A DNA stretch of 64,000 nt, taken from the NCBI GenBank assembly GCA_958295665.1, contig OY282560.1, forward strand, positions 208,180,420-208,244,419. Reading direction: 5' to 3'. Below, in pieces: positions 34,746 through 46,689 of the stretch. Position 1 is the first letter of the stretch, and every line of letters begins with the position of its first letter. Both the position numbers and the translations under genes were made by a program. The notes beneath the pieces are model-generated. The model saw only the letters and a list, made by a program, of their open reading frames with translations, did not search any database and had not been told where the DNA came from. Origin of the DNA: Tipula vernalis. Taxonomy: Eukaryota > Arthropoda > Insecta > Diptera > Tipulidae.

Positions 34746-36365
34746 TGACACTGTGGAATAAACCGTACTGCATGGATGTGGTGGATATTCAAACAGTTGA
34801 CTGTAGTTTTCAGACCATTTCGATCATGTTGTGCACTTCTAGCTCCAGGTTGATGGCTTATAGTTTAATCGACAGTGTAGTGGATTGCTCAGGTTAAACT
34901 GATACAAAAGAAAAACAAAATGATCACCCATACTGCTGTGATGTACTGGGGTTAATACTCTGGTGTGAATTTATTCCTTATTTCCAAAAAAACACCACTC
35001 TTCGGTTATCCTCATCTGATAATACTATATTTCTTTGACATATACTCGTGTTATATCTGAGGTAGGTTGTAGCATTTCATCCTGGAGTATTGTTGGGATG
35101 GGAAGGTTTGGATACATCTGTTTGTCACCAATGGCATATTTGAATCGAAACTTAAGTATTTGTTTACTAGACGTGCCCCGCCCGCAGGATTTAAACTAGT
35201 TGTACTCATTCGAAGTACCCATTAATTGGGCCCAAAATTGCGTTTACTGCGACTGAATTGGAATTAACAGCTTTCGTCTTGTCCTTATGTATGTCCACCT
35301 TTACATCAATATTCGCCTGTCGTATTTTTTCGGACATCATGATATAAGAGATTGGTTAGAGTTCAATGACAGCCAATTCGGCGTGATTAGTTCGTGATCT
35401 TATCATTGTTTAGGACTTGAAGCACTGCTGTTGTCTCTGCTCTTGTTGCTTCCAAGCCAGGTTGCTTCCAAGCTTGGTTTGTATTTCTTCCATCTGCTGA
35501 TACCCCATCTACCAAACAGCGCCACAAAGATATTATCTCTACTGCATCTTGATTTCCGAAACAAAACAATGGTGTAGGACCAATTCTAAATTCTATTCAT
35601 TTTTCCTTTACATTACCTACTGTTAACATCATTTATGAACTTGTAGGTATTGTAAAGGGAAAATGGTAAACACGACAGCTACTATTTTGCTGCAACCAGT
35701 CGCCTACTCGTCCTGGCCAGCACTTCATACTCTAGACGCAAATCTATTACACCCAATAACTGGTCTACTGTTATTTGGGCTCTTTTTGTGGGCCACAAAA
35801 ACAACGCCTGGACCCTCACCATCATGCTGGTACTGCAGATCCTCCTCGTTACCCTGTTGGTGTCGCGGGGTCCCTTCGCCACCACGTTAGTGCCGCGATA
35901 TCTCTTGCACCGCCACCGTACTCTGCCCCGCCACTGCAATTTGTGCACACTCCTGCGAACCACCTTCCTGTCACCTGATGGTACTGACGTCACATGACCT
36001 TTTTGCTGCACAGAATCTCTTCTGACATTCTTTTGTGACACTGCAGCATTGGTGCCGATCTAATGAACAATCAGGGCGGAATCTACAGCTCTACCATCTG
36101 TCACCTCACCTTCCGCATGAACCTTTATTTCATCAATTCCCGCTACAGGCTAGTAGACTTCAGTCTCTTCTACTTGTTCTTCTTCATGTTTCTCAACTTC
36201 CCCTTCCTCATCAAGTTCAACCTTTTCTACCTCTATCGTGGACTTGTCTTTGCCCAATTGGTTGACCAGATCCCATAGGATAATCCGAGTCTCTAGCAAC
36301 TCGAATGAAAGATAAAATTGAAAAATCGAGGTGAAATTATGCGCAAACTTAATACAAAGCCACAA
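34746..36365 (-). mobile_element. Decayed second copy of the Gag-only LTR family
   Basis: 34760-34990 is an inverse-orientation relative of 22150-22470 (shared GGTCTGAAAACTACAGTCAA), so gag lies upstream on the minus strand. The minus-strand frame 36041-35682 carries the homologous Gag C terminus: Arg-rich GRVRWRCKRYRGT, then QLLGVIDLRLEYEVLARTSR. Glu-rich KVELDEEGEVEKHEEEQVEE lies just before it (36265-36170). No LTRs are recognised. Confidence 0.75.
35682..36265 (-). pseudogene. C-terminal Gag remnant of the second copy
   Basis: Residues DLRLEYEVLARTSRRLVAAK match DLRLEDEVLARSNRRLVSAK of the full copy at 17 of 20 positions. The acidic linker and Arg-rich block are in the expected order but separated by a stop near 36150. 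The N-terminal two thirds are missing. Confidence 0.75.
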
Positions 36366-36920
36366 AAAGGATCCTATAAATTTAGTTAGGTCAATTTGTT
36401 ATAATACCGACCCTAAAAACGGAAATGATCCTTTCGAGAAATGAAACCAAGCTGTGCAAGCACCCTCACTTGATTTGCATCTCCAAAAGGTCTGGTAGTA
36501 CTGGACGAAAACAGTACACCATGAGCTGGGATATGAGCTATTGTTTTGGATATTAAGGAGAATTGTTCCCCACAGTGTGGGTTGGGATATGCCTCAAACA
36601 AAACAAGTAATCAAGGATCCAGCGAATGTATCCATCAATTGTAAAAAGATTCTTCAACATGTATATGACCCACTATGTATTTGGTCAGGCTAAGCCACAG
36701 CCATATTCACGTGAAAAAACTTCTGTCCAAAAATATGCAATAAAGAAAAATTGTCTGTAAGAACAGAAATAAAAAAGATTGGATCGGATGTTTTTTGACC
36801 CATTTTTGATGCAGTGTTCTTAGTTTATTTTCTTGAGAATTAGGTATATTTTGTAACGGGAATGACAAGCGCCCGTTACATATAATTTAATCAATTTAAT
36901 TTAATTTTAAACTTTCTTCT
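36366..36920. other. No gene; contains a TGTAACGGG palindrome
   Basis: No coding pattern. At 36853-36881 TGTAACGGG and its complement flank a short spacer, recalling the hairpin tip of the Gag-only element's LTR. It may be an LTR scrap of the second copy. Confidence 0.35.
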
Positions 36921-37148
36921 ATCTTAATCATGTATAAGAAAATCGATATCTCAAAACTTTCTTCTATCGGCAAACGTCTCATTATGATTTTTCGATAGGC
37001 CTATCTGTGTAGTATAATCGTGATCATCCGCTCAAAGCGGTTTGAGTATGATTATACTACACAAATAGGCCTGTCGAAAAATCATAGTGAGATGTTTGCT
37101 GATACAAGAAAGTTTAGAGATATCGATTTTCTTAGATATGCATAAGAT
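36921..37148. repeat. Hairpin with ~110-bp arms
   Basis: 36921-37030 and 37038-37148 are near-perfect reverse complements, meeting at CTCAAAGCGG (AATCGATATCTCAAA...GATTTTTCGATAGGCCTAT and complement). The arms share CTTTCTTCTATCGGCAAACG with the terminal repeats of the surrounding element. Confidence 0.85.
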
Positions 37149-37263
37149 CCAATTTTTGAAGTTTTCGAATAATCGGTATTTCAATAGGTAAATTCAATAC
37201 TAAATTTTAGCGGATAAGCATGATTAAATGATATGCATACGCATAGGTCTATCAGAATATCAT

Positions 37264-37939
37264 ATCAATCAGATTCTTTCGGTTTTTTATAGACAAAATA
37301 TATTAAAAATAATGGCATTCACAACAATTTCGGCTTGTTAATCAGAAAAAATGAAGAGGCCAATCATTTATAAATATATCTACCAGAAAAAGTAGAAATA
37401 CCAAATCCCACCCGTACTTTAACCTGAGGTCAATACAAAGTGTATCGACTCCAAAAAATGAAAACTTTCCTTGAGATTTCTCTGTGGTAGTTTGGTTTCG
37501 TACTGATAAGTTCTACAAACAATGCTATGACCAAAAACCTACAAAAATAAAATTCTAACTTCATACATGACGTATGAGGCAGGAACGCATTGACTTAGCG
37601 AATTATAAAATTCACCAAATCAGAAACTCAAGGAAAACTCTCATTTCTGCGTGTTTTATGCCCACACAAATAATAGAAAGAGAAAGTTTGTCTGTCCGAA
37701 ACCAAACTATCACAGAGAAAGCTCATGGAAAGTTTTCTTTTTTTGGAGTCGATACACTTTGTATTGACCACGGGTTAAAGTACGGGTGGGATTTTAATAT
37801 TTCTACTTTTTCTGGTAGATATATAGTATTTATAAATGATTGGCCTCCTCATTTTTTCTGATTAACAAGTCAAAATTGTTGTGAATGCCATTATTTTTAA
37901 TACATTTTGTCTATAAAAAGCCGAAAGAATCTTATTGAT
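37264..37939. mobile_element. Small inverted-repeat element
   Basis: ATCAATCAGATTCTTTCGG at 37264 is mirrored at 37939; arms of about 260 bp (through the CCCACCCGTACTTTAACC box) surround a short centre. Related sequence, disrupted, occurs at about 43010-43330 and 56280-56650. Confidence 0.7.
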
Positions 37940-38275
37940 TTAATACAGACAAACTTTCTCTTTCCAGAATATCATAGTAGGATGTTTGCCGATAGAAGAA
38001 AGTTTTCATATATGTACATGGATAAGATTATTATCCTTATGATTATTTGATAAATTTTTAAATTGTCAAACATTGTTGATTAATAGGTTAACGCTTTGGT
38101 CCACTATTAAGTTCAAGGGGATTAGCTTTGAGAAATCCCAAATAGTTAAAATCTTGAAAAATTTTGTGTATTTGGATTTTTTTAATTTAGCATTAATTTC
38201 ACATATTTGATATGAATGAATTTTGCTTTGTGCTGTGCATTGTAATAAATTAGCTCGAATGTATCCTTTTTTAAA

Positions 38276-39155
38276 CATATACAAACGCAATTTTGTTGTT
38301 GTTGTAAAATCTAATATTAGTTTGGGATAAACTTCATTCACAGAAAAAATATTACAATACACAAATGACTGAGATATCAAATATATACGTTCACCGCATC
38401 TGACGCCATTTTTAATATTTTTATTTAAAGAAATGCTAATGTTAGTGGTATAGTATATTTATGTCAGGTCGAGAGGCCGGGTTAGCGTAGTGAGAATAAC
38501 TGATTTTAAATGTTAGTTTTTTCGATTAAAACGCTAACAAGAACAACAGATTTGTTTTTCCAAAACTGAAAAACGTTCTGTTATAGAACATAATGGTTTT
38601 GCTTTATGAAGCAATAAAGAATAGTTATACGAAAACATCTCTTTCTGATAAATGCATTAGTTATCTATTGGAAAAGTAACGCGTGTACTTTGTCGCGCTT
38701 GGGATGCTGACAAACACTTTGCGCTCTTGTTATACAAATACACAACAAAATTTAAAGAAAAATATCAGAGAACAAATGATAAATTAAGGGCCTTATTCAT
38801 ATATATATGAATAAGGAAAATTCGTTCCACATACTTCAACATATTTTAGGGGACATGAAATCACCTGTGGCCAAATGAAAAGCACCCTACCTGTCGACAA
38901 TATGGGAATTCAAAGAATGGGAACTGACCTGCAGTGATTGATTTTATGTTTGTCGTGTTGTAGCTACAATTGTTGTGTTCCAGTTAACGTTTGGCAGTTT
39001 CAAAAAAATGATGATAAATTCAATGCAAAAAATTAGCTGTGATAGTAAAATTTGGAAATCAATCAGTCATTCCTTAGAGCGCTTTTTCATTAGACGTTTC
39101 GATAACGAATCTCATCGCCGGTATAACGGTGACGATATTGTCAAATCACAAAATA
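38276..39155. other. No recognised feature
   Basis: AT-rich spacer between the TIR element and the foldback-like element; no coding pattern is convincing. Confidence 0.3.
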
Positions 39156-40443
39156 CTGTTAAAGTTAGCCGAAAGTTGCCAGCCGAAAGTGAGAAGTCGA
39201 TAATGCAGATTGTGTTAGTCCAGCCGAAAGTAAAAAAAAAGAAATGGTTGTGCAGATTATCTAATCCCAGCCGAAAGTAAAAAGTCGATAATGCAGATTA
39301 TGATATAACATTCCAGCCGAAAATAAAAAGTTTAGTAGTTATCAGCCGAAAGTAATTAGGATACTTGGATTTAAATAAAAATTTTTGTAAATAAACTTAC
39401 GTGTAAAACTTTGCTTCGTAGAAAATATCGAAAAATCAGAAGAATATACAAAATTGGAATAAAATCAGCCTCTAGAGTATATATCTGAAGCTGAATCGTT
39501 TTTATGTGATTTGTCAATAGCTATCGAATGAAAAAATTCTGTTCAAGTTTCCCGTGGGAAATCTCGGAAAATTCGATTTTCCAAAATTCATTGGAAAATT
39601 TGTATAAAATCAGCCACTAGAGTGTTATGTCTGGAGATGGATTGCATTGATGTAATTTGGCCATAGCTATCGCAGGAAAAAAAATCAGTTCAAGTTTCCC
39701 GTTTGAAATCTCCCGTAAGAAATCGATGAATAAAATCAACTTCTAGAGTGTTATGTCTGGAGATGGATTGCATTGATGTGACTTGTCATTAGCTATAGCA
39801 GGAAAAAAATTCAGTTCAAGTTTCGCGTGGGAAATCTCGGAAAATTCAATTTTCCAAAAATTATTACAAAATTGTCAATGCAATCCATCTCCAGACTTAA
39901 CACTCTGGAGGCTGATTTTATATAAATTTTGCATGGATTTTTGGAAAATCGAATTTTCCGAGATTTCCCACGGGAAACTTGAACTGAATTTTTTTCCTGC
40001 GATAGCTATTGACAAGTCACATCATAGCAATTCATCTCCAGACATAACACTCTAGAGGCTGATTTTATTCATCCGTTTCTTACTTTCGGCTGGAAACTTT
40101 TTTGAATTTTCCGAGATTTCCCACGGGAAACTTGAACTGAATTTTTTTCCCTGCGATAGCTATTGACAAGTCACATCAATGCAATCCATCTCCAGACATA
40201 ACACTCTAGTGGCTGATTTTATATAAATTTTCTAATAATTTTTGGAAAATCGAATTTTCCGATATTTCCCACGGGAAACTTTTTTTTTTTAATCATTTTA
40301 TTTATGATAACAATGAAGTTTTTTACAAAGTACCTAGTAGTCATTTTTGACTAACAGCGTTTGACTCTGACAATATAATAATAAAGCACTCATATGTGTT
40401 CTTTACATAAAGTGTTGTTTTGGTTGATGTTGCATTGTGCGGA

Positions 40444-41951
40444 CTATTTAGGTAACTCAAAAGGTTTTAGTCTTTTGAGTCTTCTTATTATACCCTCTTG
40501 ATGAAGTAGTCTTGCAGCTCCGATGTTAGGGTGATGATGGAGCCTCTCCTGGTGTTTTTGAGCACATTTCTTTATTTCACTTGCGACTGTGTCTATTCCG
40601 AGATCTCTATGAAGGTCACTATTACGCGTGTACCAAGGGGCATTTACAATTCCTCTTAGGACTTTATTTTGAAATCGTTGAACTATCTGTTGATTGCTGA
40701 TTTTGGTGCATCCCCATAGTTGAATACCATATGTCCAGATCGGCTTGAGTACTTGTTTATAAAGCATAAGTTTATTATGAATGGATAACTGAGAGTTTCT
40801 TCCAATTAACCAGTACATTTTTCTATATTTTAACTGAAGCTCTTCTGCTTTCTTTTTCACGTGTATTTTCCACTTTAACTTTGCATCAAGGTTCATACCA
40901 AGGTATTTTGCTTGATTGGCATGTGGTACAGAGATATTATTGAGAGTCACAGGTAGTGGTTCTATTGATCTAGTAGTGAAGTTAATGTGAGTAGACTTCG
41001 ATTCATTCACTTTAATTCTCCACTTAGCTAGCCAATCTTGTATATTATTTACGGCTATTTGTAGTTTGAATGTGACTTCTCCGATTTTGTCACCAACAGG
41101 TAGAACTGCAGTGTCATCTGCAAACGTGGCGATAGTTCTATTGCTCGTCTGCGGTATGTCGCTAGTAAACAGTACGAAAAGGAAAGGCCCTAAGACACTC
41201 CGGGACTCTTGCTTTAGCTTCTTTAATACTGGAGTAAACTCCTTCCTGTTTAACTCTAAAATATCTCCTTTTCAGGTATGACTTTAGCAGTTCGCAATAC
41301 TTAAATGGCAGAGTTTTCTCCAATTTAAATATTAAACCATCTAGCCAGACTTTGTCAAATGCCTGCGCTATGTCAAGAAATATAGCTGAACAAATCTGTT
41401 TTTCCTCTAAGAATTTTTCTATTATATCTGTTATTCTATGGACTTGGTCGATTGTGGATTTTTCCTCTAAATCCAAACTGATGGGATGGAACAGCTCCTG
41501 ATTTTACAACTTCTGGTTTAGTTCGTTTTAATAACAATCTCTCAAATAGTTTTGACATAGTTGGAAGAAGTGATATTGGCCTGTACGAGGCCAGTTCACT
41601 TGGTGGCTTACCTGGCTTAGGTATCATTATCACTTCCGCAGATTTCCAAGATAGAGGGACATAAAGGAGTCTGAAGGAAGCATTAATTATGTTCGATATT
41701 TTTTTAATAGCTTTATTAGGTAATTGTTTTAGAATCTCTCCAGTTATCAGGTCATATCCTGGTGATTTTTTAAGTACTACATGGTTCTTTATTACTTGTT
41801 TTACTTTTTTAGCATTAGTTAATGGAATTTCCTGTCTCAGGATAGTTGTTTGGTTTTCGAACAGTATATCCTGTTGGTTAAGTGTTGTTAAATTTGGCTG
41901 AAAGGTACGCTCGAGATGATCTGCGAATTTTTCTGGAGGTGGCCGTGGCAC
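40444..41951 (-). pseudogene. Jockey-type reverse transcriptase, frameshifted
   Basis: Minus-strand RT in several frames. 41951-41480: KKSPGYDLITGEILKQLPNK, YRPISLLPTMSKLFERLLLK. 41476-41200: STIDQVHRITDIIE, CSAIFLDIAQAFDKVW (first catalytic Asp region), KARVPECLR where PQGS is expected. 41150-41040: remains of the FADD region. 41010-40444: YLGMNLDAKLKWKIHVKKKA and the thumb, ending ELPK stop. The front of the frame joins directly to ORF1-like sequence, so endonuclease is absent. Inactive. Confidence 0.88.
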
Positions 41952-42128
41952 TTTTTTTCCAGTTGTACATTCTTACTTCCGGTTGGGAGTTCATTACTTG
42001 ATCGTTTCTGTTCCGACGGAACCTGAGCTTTATCCTCCTGTTGCACGTGCCTATTTCCGGTTGGAAGCTGCTCAACTGATTGTTTCGATTCGGGTGAAAT
42101 CTGTGGTGATTTACTCATCTTACGTTTC

Positions 42129-42578
42129 TTATTTTTTTTTGTTACGGTTCAGAATCCATCCCGTTTCTCTATTGAGTTCTTCCTCGGCTGTTTCATACAT
42201 AACCTCTATATGATCATTGGTATCGCTTATCTTAGTGGTTTCTTTCTCAGACATAACTGCATTTAGAGCATCTTTTAACTCCTTGTTTTCTCGCTGTAAG
42301 TTTTTAAGGTCTTTGTTTAGATTTAAAGTTAACTTTTCTATTTCGTAAATCTTATTGCGCAGTTCTGCGTTATCCCTTTCTAAGGTGTTCGCTATTGGTG
42401 GTGGTGATCTACCCACCCTGGATTGTTGTTTAAATGGGATGGGTTGCCCAAAAGGGCTGTTAAACAATGATTGGCTCACCCCAGAATCCTTTGAGCCAGC
42501 CTCGTTAGAGGGTGGATTTGCCAGCTGATTAGCTGGGTTACCACCTGGGGTACAATTTCCTGAATCCGTTGTACTCAT
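42129..42578 (-). pseudogene. Jockey-type ORF1 protein, N-terminal part
   Basis: 149 residues starting MSTTDSGNCTPGGNPANQ, Pro/Ser-rich, then a coiled coil (RDNAELRNKIYEIEKLTLNL ... LQRENKELKDALNAVM). This is the usual front end of a LINE ORF1 RNA-binding protein; the RNA-recognition and zinc-knuckle parts are lost in the internal deletion. 42120-41960 is out-of-frame linker. Confidence 0.7.
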
Positions 42579-42981
42579 TGTTTATTTTTCTGATCATAAA
42601 GTATCTACTACTCTGACCAGTACGAGTTGGTAGTGGGTCTGGTTTGAGAAGATCATTTACTAAATTCTCGATAGTCGGTTATACCGCGGTGTCTCGGTCG
42701 CCAGAGCCTCGTTAGTTATCTAGCAGGGTGCACCACGTGCAGGTTAGGATGACATTTGGACTATTTGTAGACCAATTACTTAAGCCCCCTTTCCCACCCC
42801 TCACGGGAAACTTGAACTGAATTTTTTTTCCTGCGATAGCTATTGACAAGTGACATCATAGCAATCCATCTCCAGACATAACACTCTAGAGGCTGATTTA
42901 TTTTCGGCTGGAATGTCAATAACATAATCAGCATTATCGATTTTTCACTTTCGGCTGGAAACTTTCGGCTAACTTTAACAG

Positions 42982-44026
42982 GGTAAATGTTTACACATTA
43001 AGAGAAAGAGAAGTTTGTCTGTGTATTGAATACATAAGATTCTTTCGGCATTTATAGACAAAATATATTAACAATAATGGCATTCTGTGTTAAGTAGGAA
43101 TGGTATTTTTGTAGTTTGGTCGTAGCTGTACGAAACCAAACTACCAACACAATGAGTTCAAGGAAAGTTCTTATTTTTTGTTCAGGGTTATACACTTTGC
43201 GTAGCTCTTGCGGTAAAGTACGGGTGGATTGATATTTCTACTTTTTTGATATAAATGATTGGCCTCTTGTGAATGCCATTATTGTTAATATATTTTGTCT
43301 ATAAAAAGCCGAAAAATCTTATTAATCTCATAACACATTGTATGGCGATCGTCGGATGTTCAATATTTATTAATTGTACTAAATATCGTTACGATGCTAC
43401 CATAAATACAAATTACAAATATACGTATAAAATTTAGTAAAGGTAGCTGCTTGTAGCTAGAAGTAGTTGTCTTTAGTTTGAAATAGTAATGGCAACGCAT
43501 CAATTATTAAATATTTGTTATAAATGTTTAAAAAATACTAAGAATTTAAATCACTTGGAATCGGATTGTTTATTTTCGTTTTATTGAATAATTTGAATTT
43601 TAAAAATTTGAATTGTTTTGTAACACCAAATTTTTAAATTTCAATTCGTATTATTTGATTTTGTTAATTTCGCCGGATGTTTCGTTTAAGTTTGATTTCT
43701 TTTAATTCTATTTGTTAGGCCCAAATTTATAGTCGAAGCTATTGTTATTATTATGATTTTCAAATTTATTTTGATGTTTTCGATATTTTCTAGCAATGTT
43801 TATTGTGATGGAATTTGATCACTAAAAACGTTGTTACATTATATAACACATCTTATAGTTAGGTTTATAAATATGAAAACTGTTACTTACAGACTAAATA
43901 CAGATGAAGCTAATCAGTTGATTTTTCGGCATTTTTTATGTACAAATATATTAATTGTTCATAGCAATTCCAATATTTTCGATTTGGTAAATCAGAAAAA
44001 TACAGAGGCCAGTCGCTCATAATATA
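42982..44026. other. No gene; scraps of a 37264-37939-type repeat
   Basis: 43010-43330 contains fragments related to the inverted-repeat element at 37264-37939 (GATTCTTTCGG, CGGTAAAGTACGGGTGGATT, GGCCTCTTGTGAATGCC). The last bases before 44027, ACAGAGGCCAGTCGCTCATA, recur inverted at about 56580-56610. Confidence 0.45.
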
Positions 44027-44147
44027 CAGTCCTAACCAAAATTATTTGTACTTGCTAAATTTTTGATGCAACGTAACGCAAATAACTTCAAAAACTATAT
44101 AAATAATAAACTTTTTGAAAACATTAATTTTAATTCAATAAATTTAA

Positions 44148-44757
44148 TTATATGATTTTTAATATGTTCCGAAGATTGTAAGAGAATTCAATCCAGTTTC
44201 GAACTGATGAGCTTACGATTATGAAAAAAATCAATCTTCTCATCAGGCCGCGGGGACTGGACTGATTATACCACAATTTACATTTTATATATACAGAATG
44301 TGCTGTGCGTTAAGTACTAGCGAATCATAACTAATACAGATGAACTCTCTTACAATTTTTCTTCTTCACGATATTCACACAGCTCTGTGTGTAAGCTAAT
44401 TTTACTTTATTAATTTTTTGTTGAATGTTAATTAATTCATGTAATTTCCAATATGCTACCGGTGAAACATTCAACAAAAAATTAATAAAGTAAAATTAGC
44501 TTACACACAGAGCTGTGTGAATATCGTGAAGAAGAAAAATTGTAAGAGAGTTCATCTGTATTAGTTATGATTCGCTAGTACTTAACGCACAGCACATTCT
44601 GTATATATATGTAGAATGTAAATTATGGTATAATCAGTCCAGTCGCCGCGCGGCCTGATGAGAAGATTGATTTTTTCATAATCATAAGCTCATCAGTTCG
44701 AAACTGGATTGAATTCTCTTACAATCTTCGGAACATATTAAAAATCATATAATTAAA
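44148..44757. repeat. Near-perfect palindrome with ~290-bp arms
   Basis: Left arm from about 44148 (ATTATATGATTTTTAATATG) to 44430; right arm from about 44460 to 44757 is its reverse complement with few differences (for example GGCCGCGGGGACTGG against CCAGTCGCCGCGCGGCC). The centre is ATGTTAATTAATTCATG...CGGTGAAACATTCAAC. A further scrap of the centre lies at 44866-44928. No coding capacity. Confidence 0.88.
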
Positions 44758-44931
44758 TAAACAGAATTCTGTCTATTAGTTGGTTTCGTTGAATTACCGT
44801 TCGTAAATACTAATATGCTTCTCGTGTTAATAAAAAAACACAATTAAAATGGTCTAATCACCTGTAGCATATTGGAAATTACATGAATTAATTAACATTC
44901 AACAAAAAATTAATAAAGTAAAATTTAATTA

Positions 44932-46186
44932 CCCTGCTTTATATTTCAATCAAAAATTTTTTTTTCAATTTTACTTCTAGGAGAAATTACAGTTAATTTA
45001 GTTTTTGGCAAAATTATTTTAAAATAATGATATAGTCACTCATGTTTTGTATGCATATGGTCAGTTTTTGTTTATTCTCCAAAACATCTCGCAAGTGGTT
45101 CAAAAATTTGTTGTTAACATCATCTAGAATCTTATTAGATCATGAATATCTCCCACTTTAACTTAAACCTCCGCAAGTTTAAATCAAAACCCTGCCCTGG
45201 CCGATACAAATAATTATATTCATGATTTTCGAATAATTTCGTGGCAATAATTCTTTTTATGTAAGGTATAATTATTGCGCTGAAGAGAAAATTGAAGACC
45301 GACTAGTTTATCGTGAACTAGGAATATTACCTCATGAAATAAATCAAAATTGAACTATGACCTTGAACAGTTGTAATTTATAGGGCATACACACAAACGG
45401 AATATGAGCAACCGTCAGGAAACGAAATGTGGACGGCACCATAAGATAATCGCATTGAACTATGGAAAACTGTTTTATGCATAAATTAGTGAATTTTGTC
45501 TTAATTTGACAATATTTGAAATATTTTTATTATTACATAAGCATAGAGCATCAATTAGTGTGGATACAGACTCGATTACTTTCCCTTGGGCAACAAATAA
45601 AAGGTTACACGGCTGTAAAAACTGAACTATTGAAGGAGAATGTTCAATTTCATTTTATATCATAAAGTAATATTCCTGGTTGATGATAAACTAGTCGCTC
45701 TCCAATTTATTTTTCAGCACGTTAATGCTCCCATATAAAAGAATAATCATTACCGTGAAATTATACAAAAATCTTGAATACAATTATTTGTCTCGGCCAG
45801 GGCAGGGCTTCGATTCAAACTTGCGGAGGTTTAAGTTAAAGTGGAAGATATTTATGATCTAATAAGACCAAAAATTTGTAACAGGGTGCCAAGAAAACCG
45901 AGTGGGATAAGATCCTAGGTGATGTTAACAACAAATTGTTGAACCACTTGCGAGATGTAAAGAGAATAAACGAAAACTGACCATAAGCATACAAAACATG
46001 AGTGACTTTATCATTATTTAATTAGCCAAAAATAATCTTAAATTTAGTTGATTTACTAATTTATTTTCATTTTTTCCATATTGTAGAAATAATTTTGACA
46101 ACTAATTTGTGGGTACAAATTAACTGTAATTTCTCCTAGAAGTAAAATTTTAAAAAAAATTTTGATTGAAATGTAAAGCAAGGCAG
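44932..46186. mobile_element. Inverted-repeat element (~1.25 kb, ~400-bp arms)
   Basis: CCCTGCTTTATATTTCAATC at 44932 pairs with the sequence ending at 46186. The arms also share TCTCCTAGAAGTAAAATT-type, ACTTAAACCTCCGCAAGTTT and GGCCAGGGCAGGG boxes and run to about 45350 and 45640. The centre has no coding capacity. Confidence 0.75.
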
Positions 46187-46689
46187 GAATGAAAAAGTTG
46201 ATCCTTTAGTACTTTTTTCGGTCCTTTAGAAAATTAAAAGTACTTCGATACTTTTGATCAATATTTCAGTCCTTTCGAAAATATATTTATATTCAATTTT
46301 TTCTGTAAGCGTTAGGTAGTCCTTTTCGAAGATCGAATCATTTTTCGTTAAACAACTTTTCGAATTTCGACTAAATTCAATCCTAACCGCAAGGACGACC
46401 GAATACCGATGGCAAACAACCGTAATAACATAATAACGCTTTTTCCTTGTATTTTTGGTGGGCAAGGATAATGCTTTTGTTCTTGTAATTGTAACTTGTG
46501 AGCGTTCAGTGGGAGGGGAATATAGTTGTATCTATATTATATTACTTATAAATAACTAAAATGGATAAATCATGATACAAAAAACACTTTGATATACGAT
46601 TTTTGCCCATTTATAATGTTAGTGCGATGTTTTCAATCAAATTAAATTTAATTAAATCCGAAAATTACTCCAAAGTTAGAGAAACACGA

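Larger units (their letters stand above)
34500..38275. mobile_element. Element with ~240-bp terminal inverted repeats holding other elements
   Basis: 34503-34745 and about 37965-38275 are inverted copies; landmarks are GCACAGCACAAAGCAAAATT, CTATTTGGGATTT and CATCCCACTATGA with their complements. The inside holds a decayed Gag-only LTR copy, a hairpin (36921-37148) and a smaller inverted-repeat element (37264-37939). No transposase is recognised. Confidence 0.65.
40282..42801 (-). mobile_element. Jockey-type LINE, internally deleted
   Basis: A minus-strand LINE with a poly-A tail (poly-T at 40281-40291) and a target duplication CACGGGAAACTT (40270-40281 and 42802-42813). It carries the ORF1 start and the RT part of ORF2. 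The rest of ORF1 and the endonuclease are missing. 2.5 kb. Confidence 0.9.
39156..42981. mobile_element. Foldback-like element with tandem subrepeats in its arms, split by a Jockey LINE
   Basis: Arms are inverted copies: left 39156 to about 39860, right from about 39875 to 40281, resuming at 42802 after the LINE and ending at 42981. Both tips read CTGTTAAAGTTAGCCGAAAG. The outer arm holds repeated CAGCCGAAAGT units; the inner arm holds about three ~130-bp units around TAGAGTGTTATGTCTGGAGA. Arms built from tandem subrepeats are the hallmark of foldback (FB) elements. No coding sequence of its own. Confidence 0.75.

Noticed and set aside
46226..46465. 79-residue minus-strand frame
   Set aside because: Lys/Tyr/Phe-rich AT-biased frame with no motif and no conserved copy.
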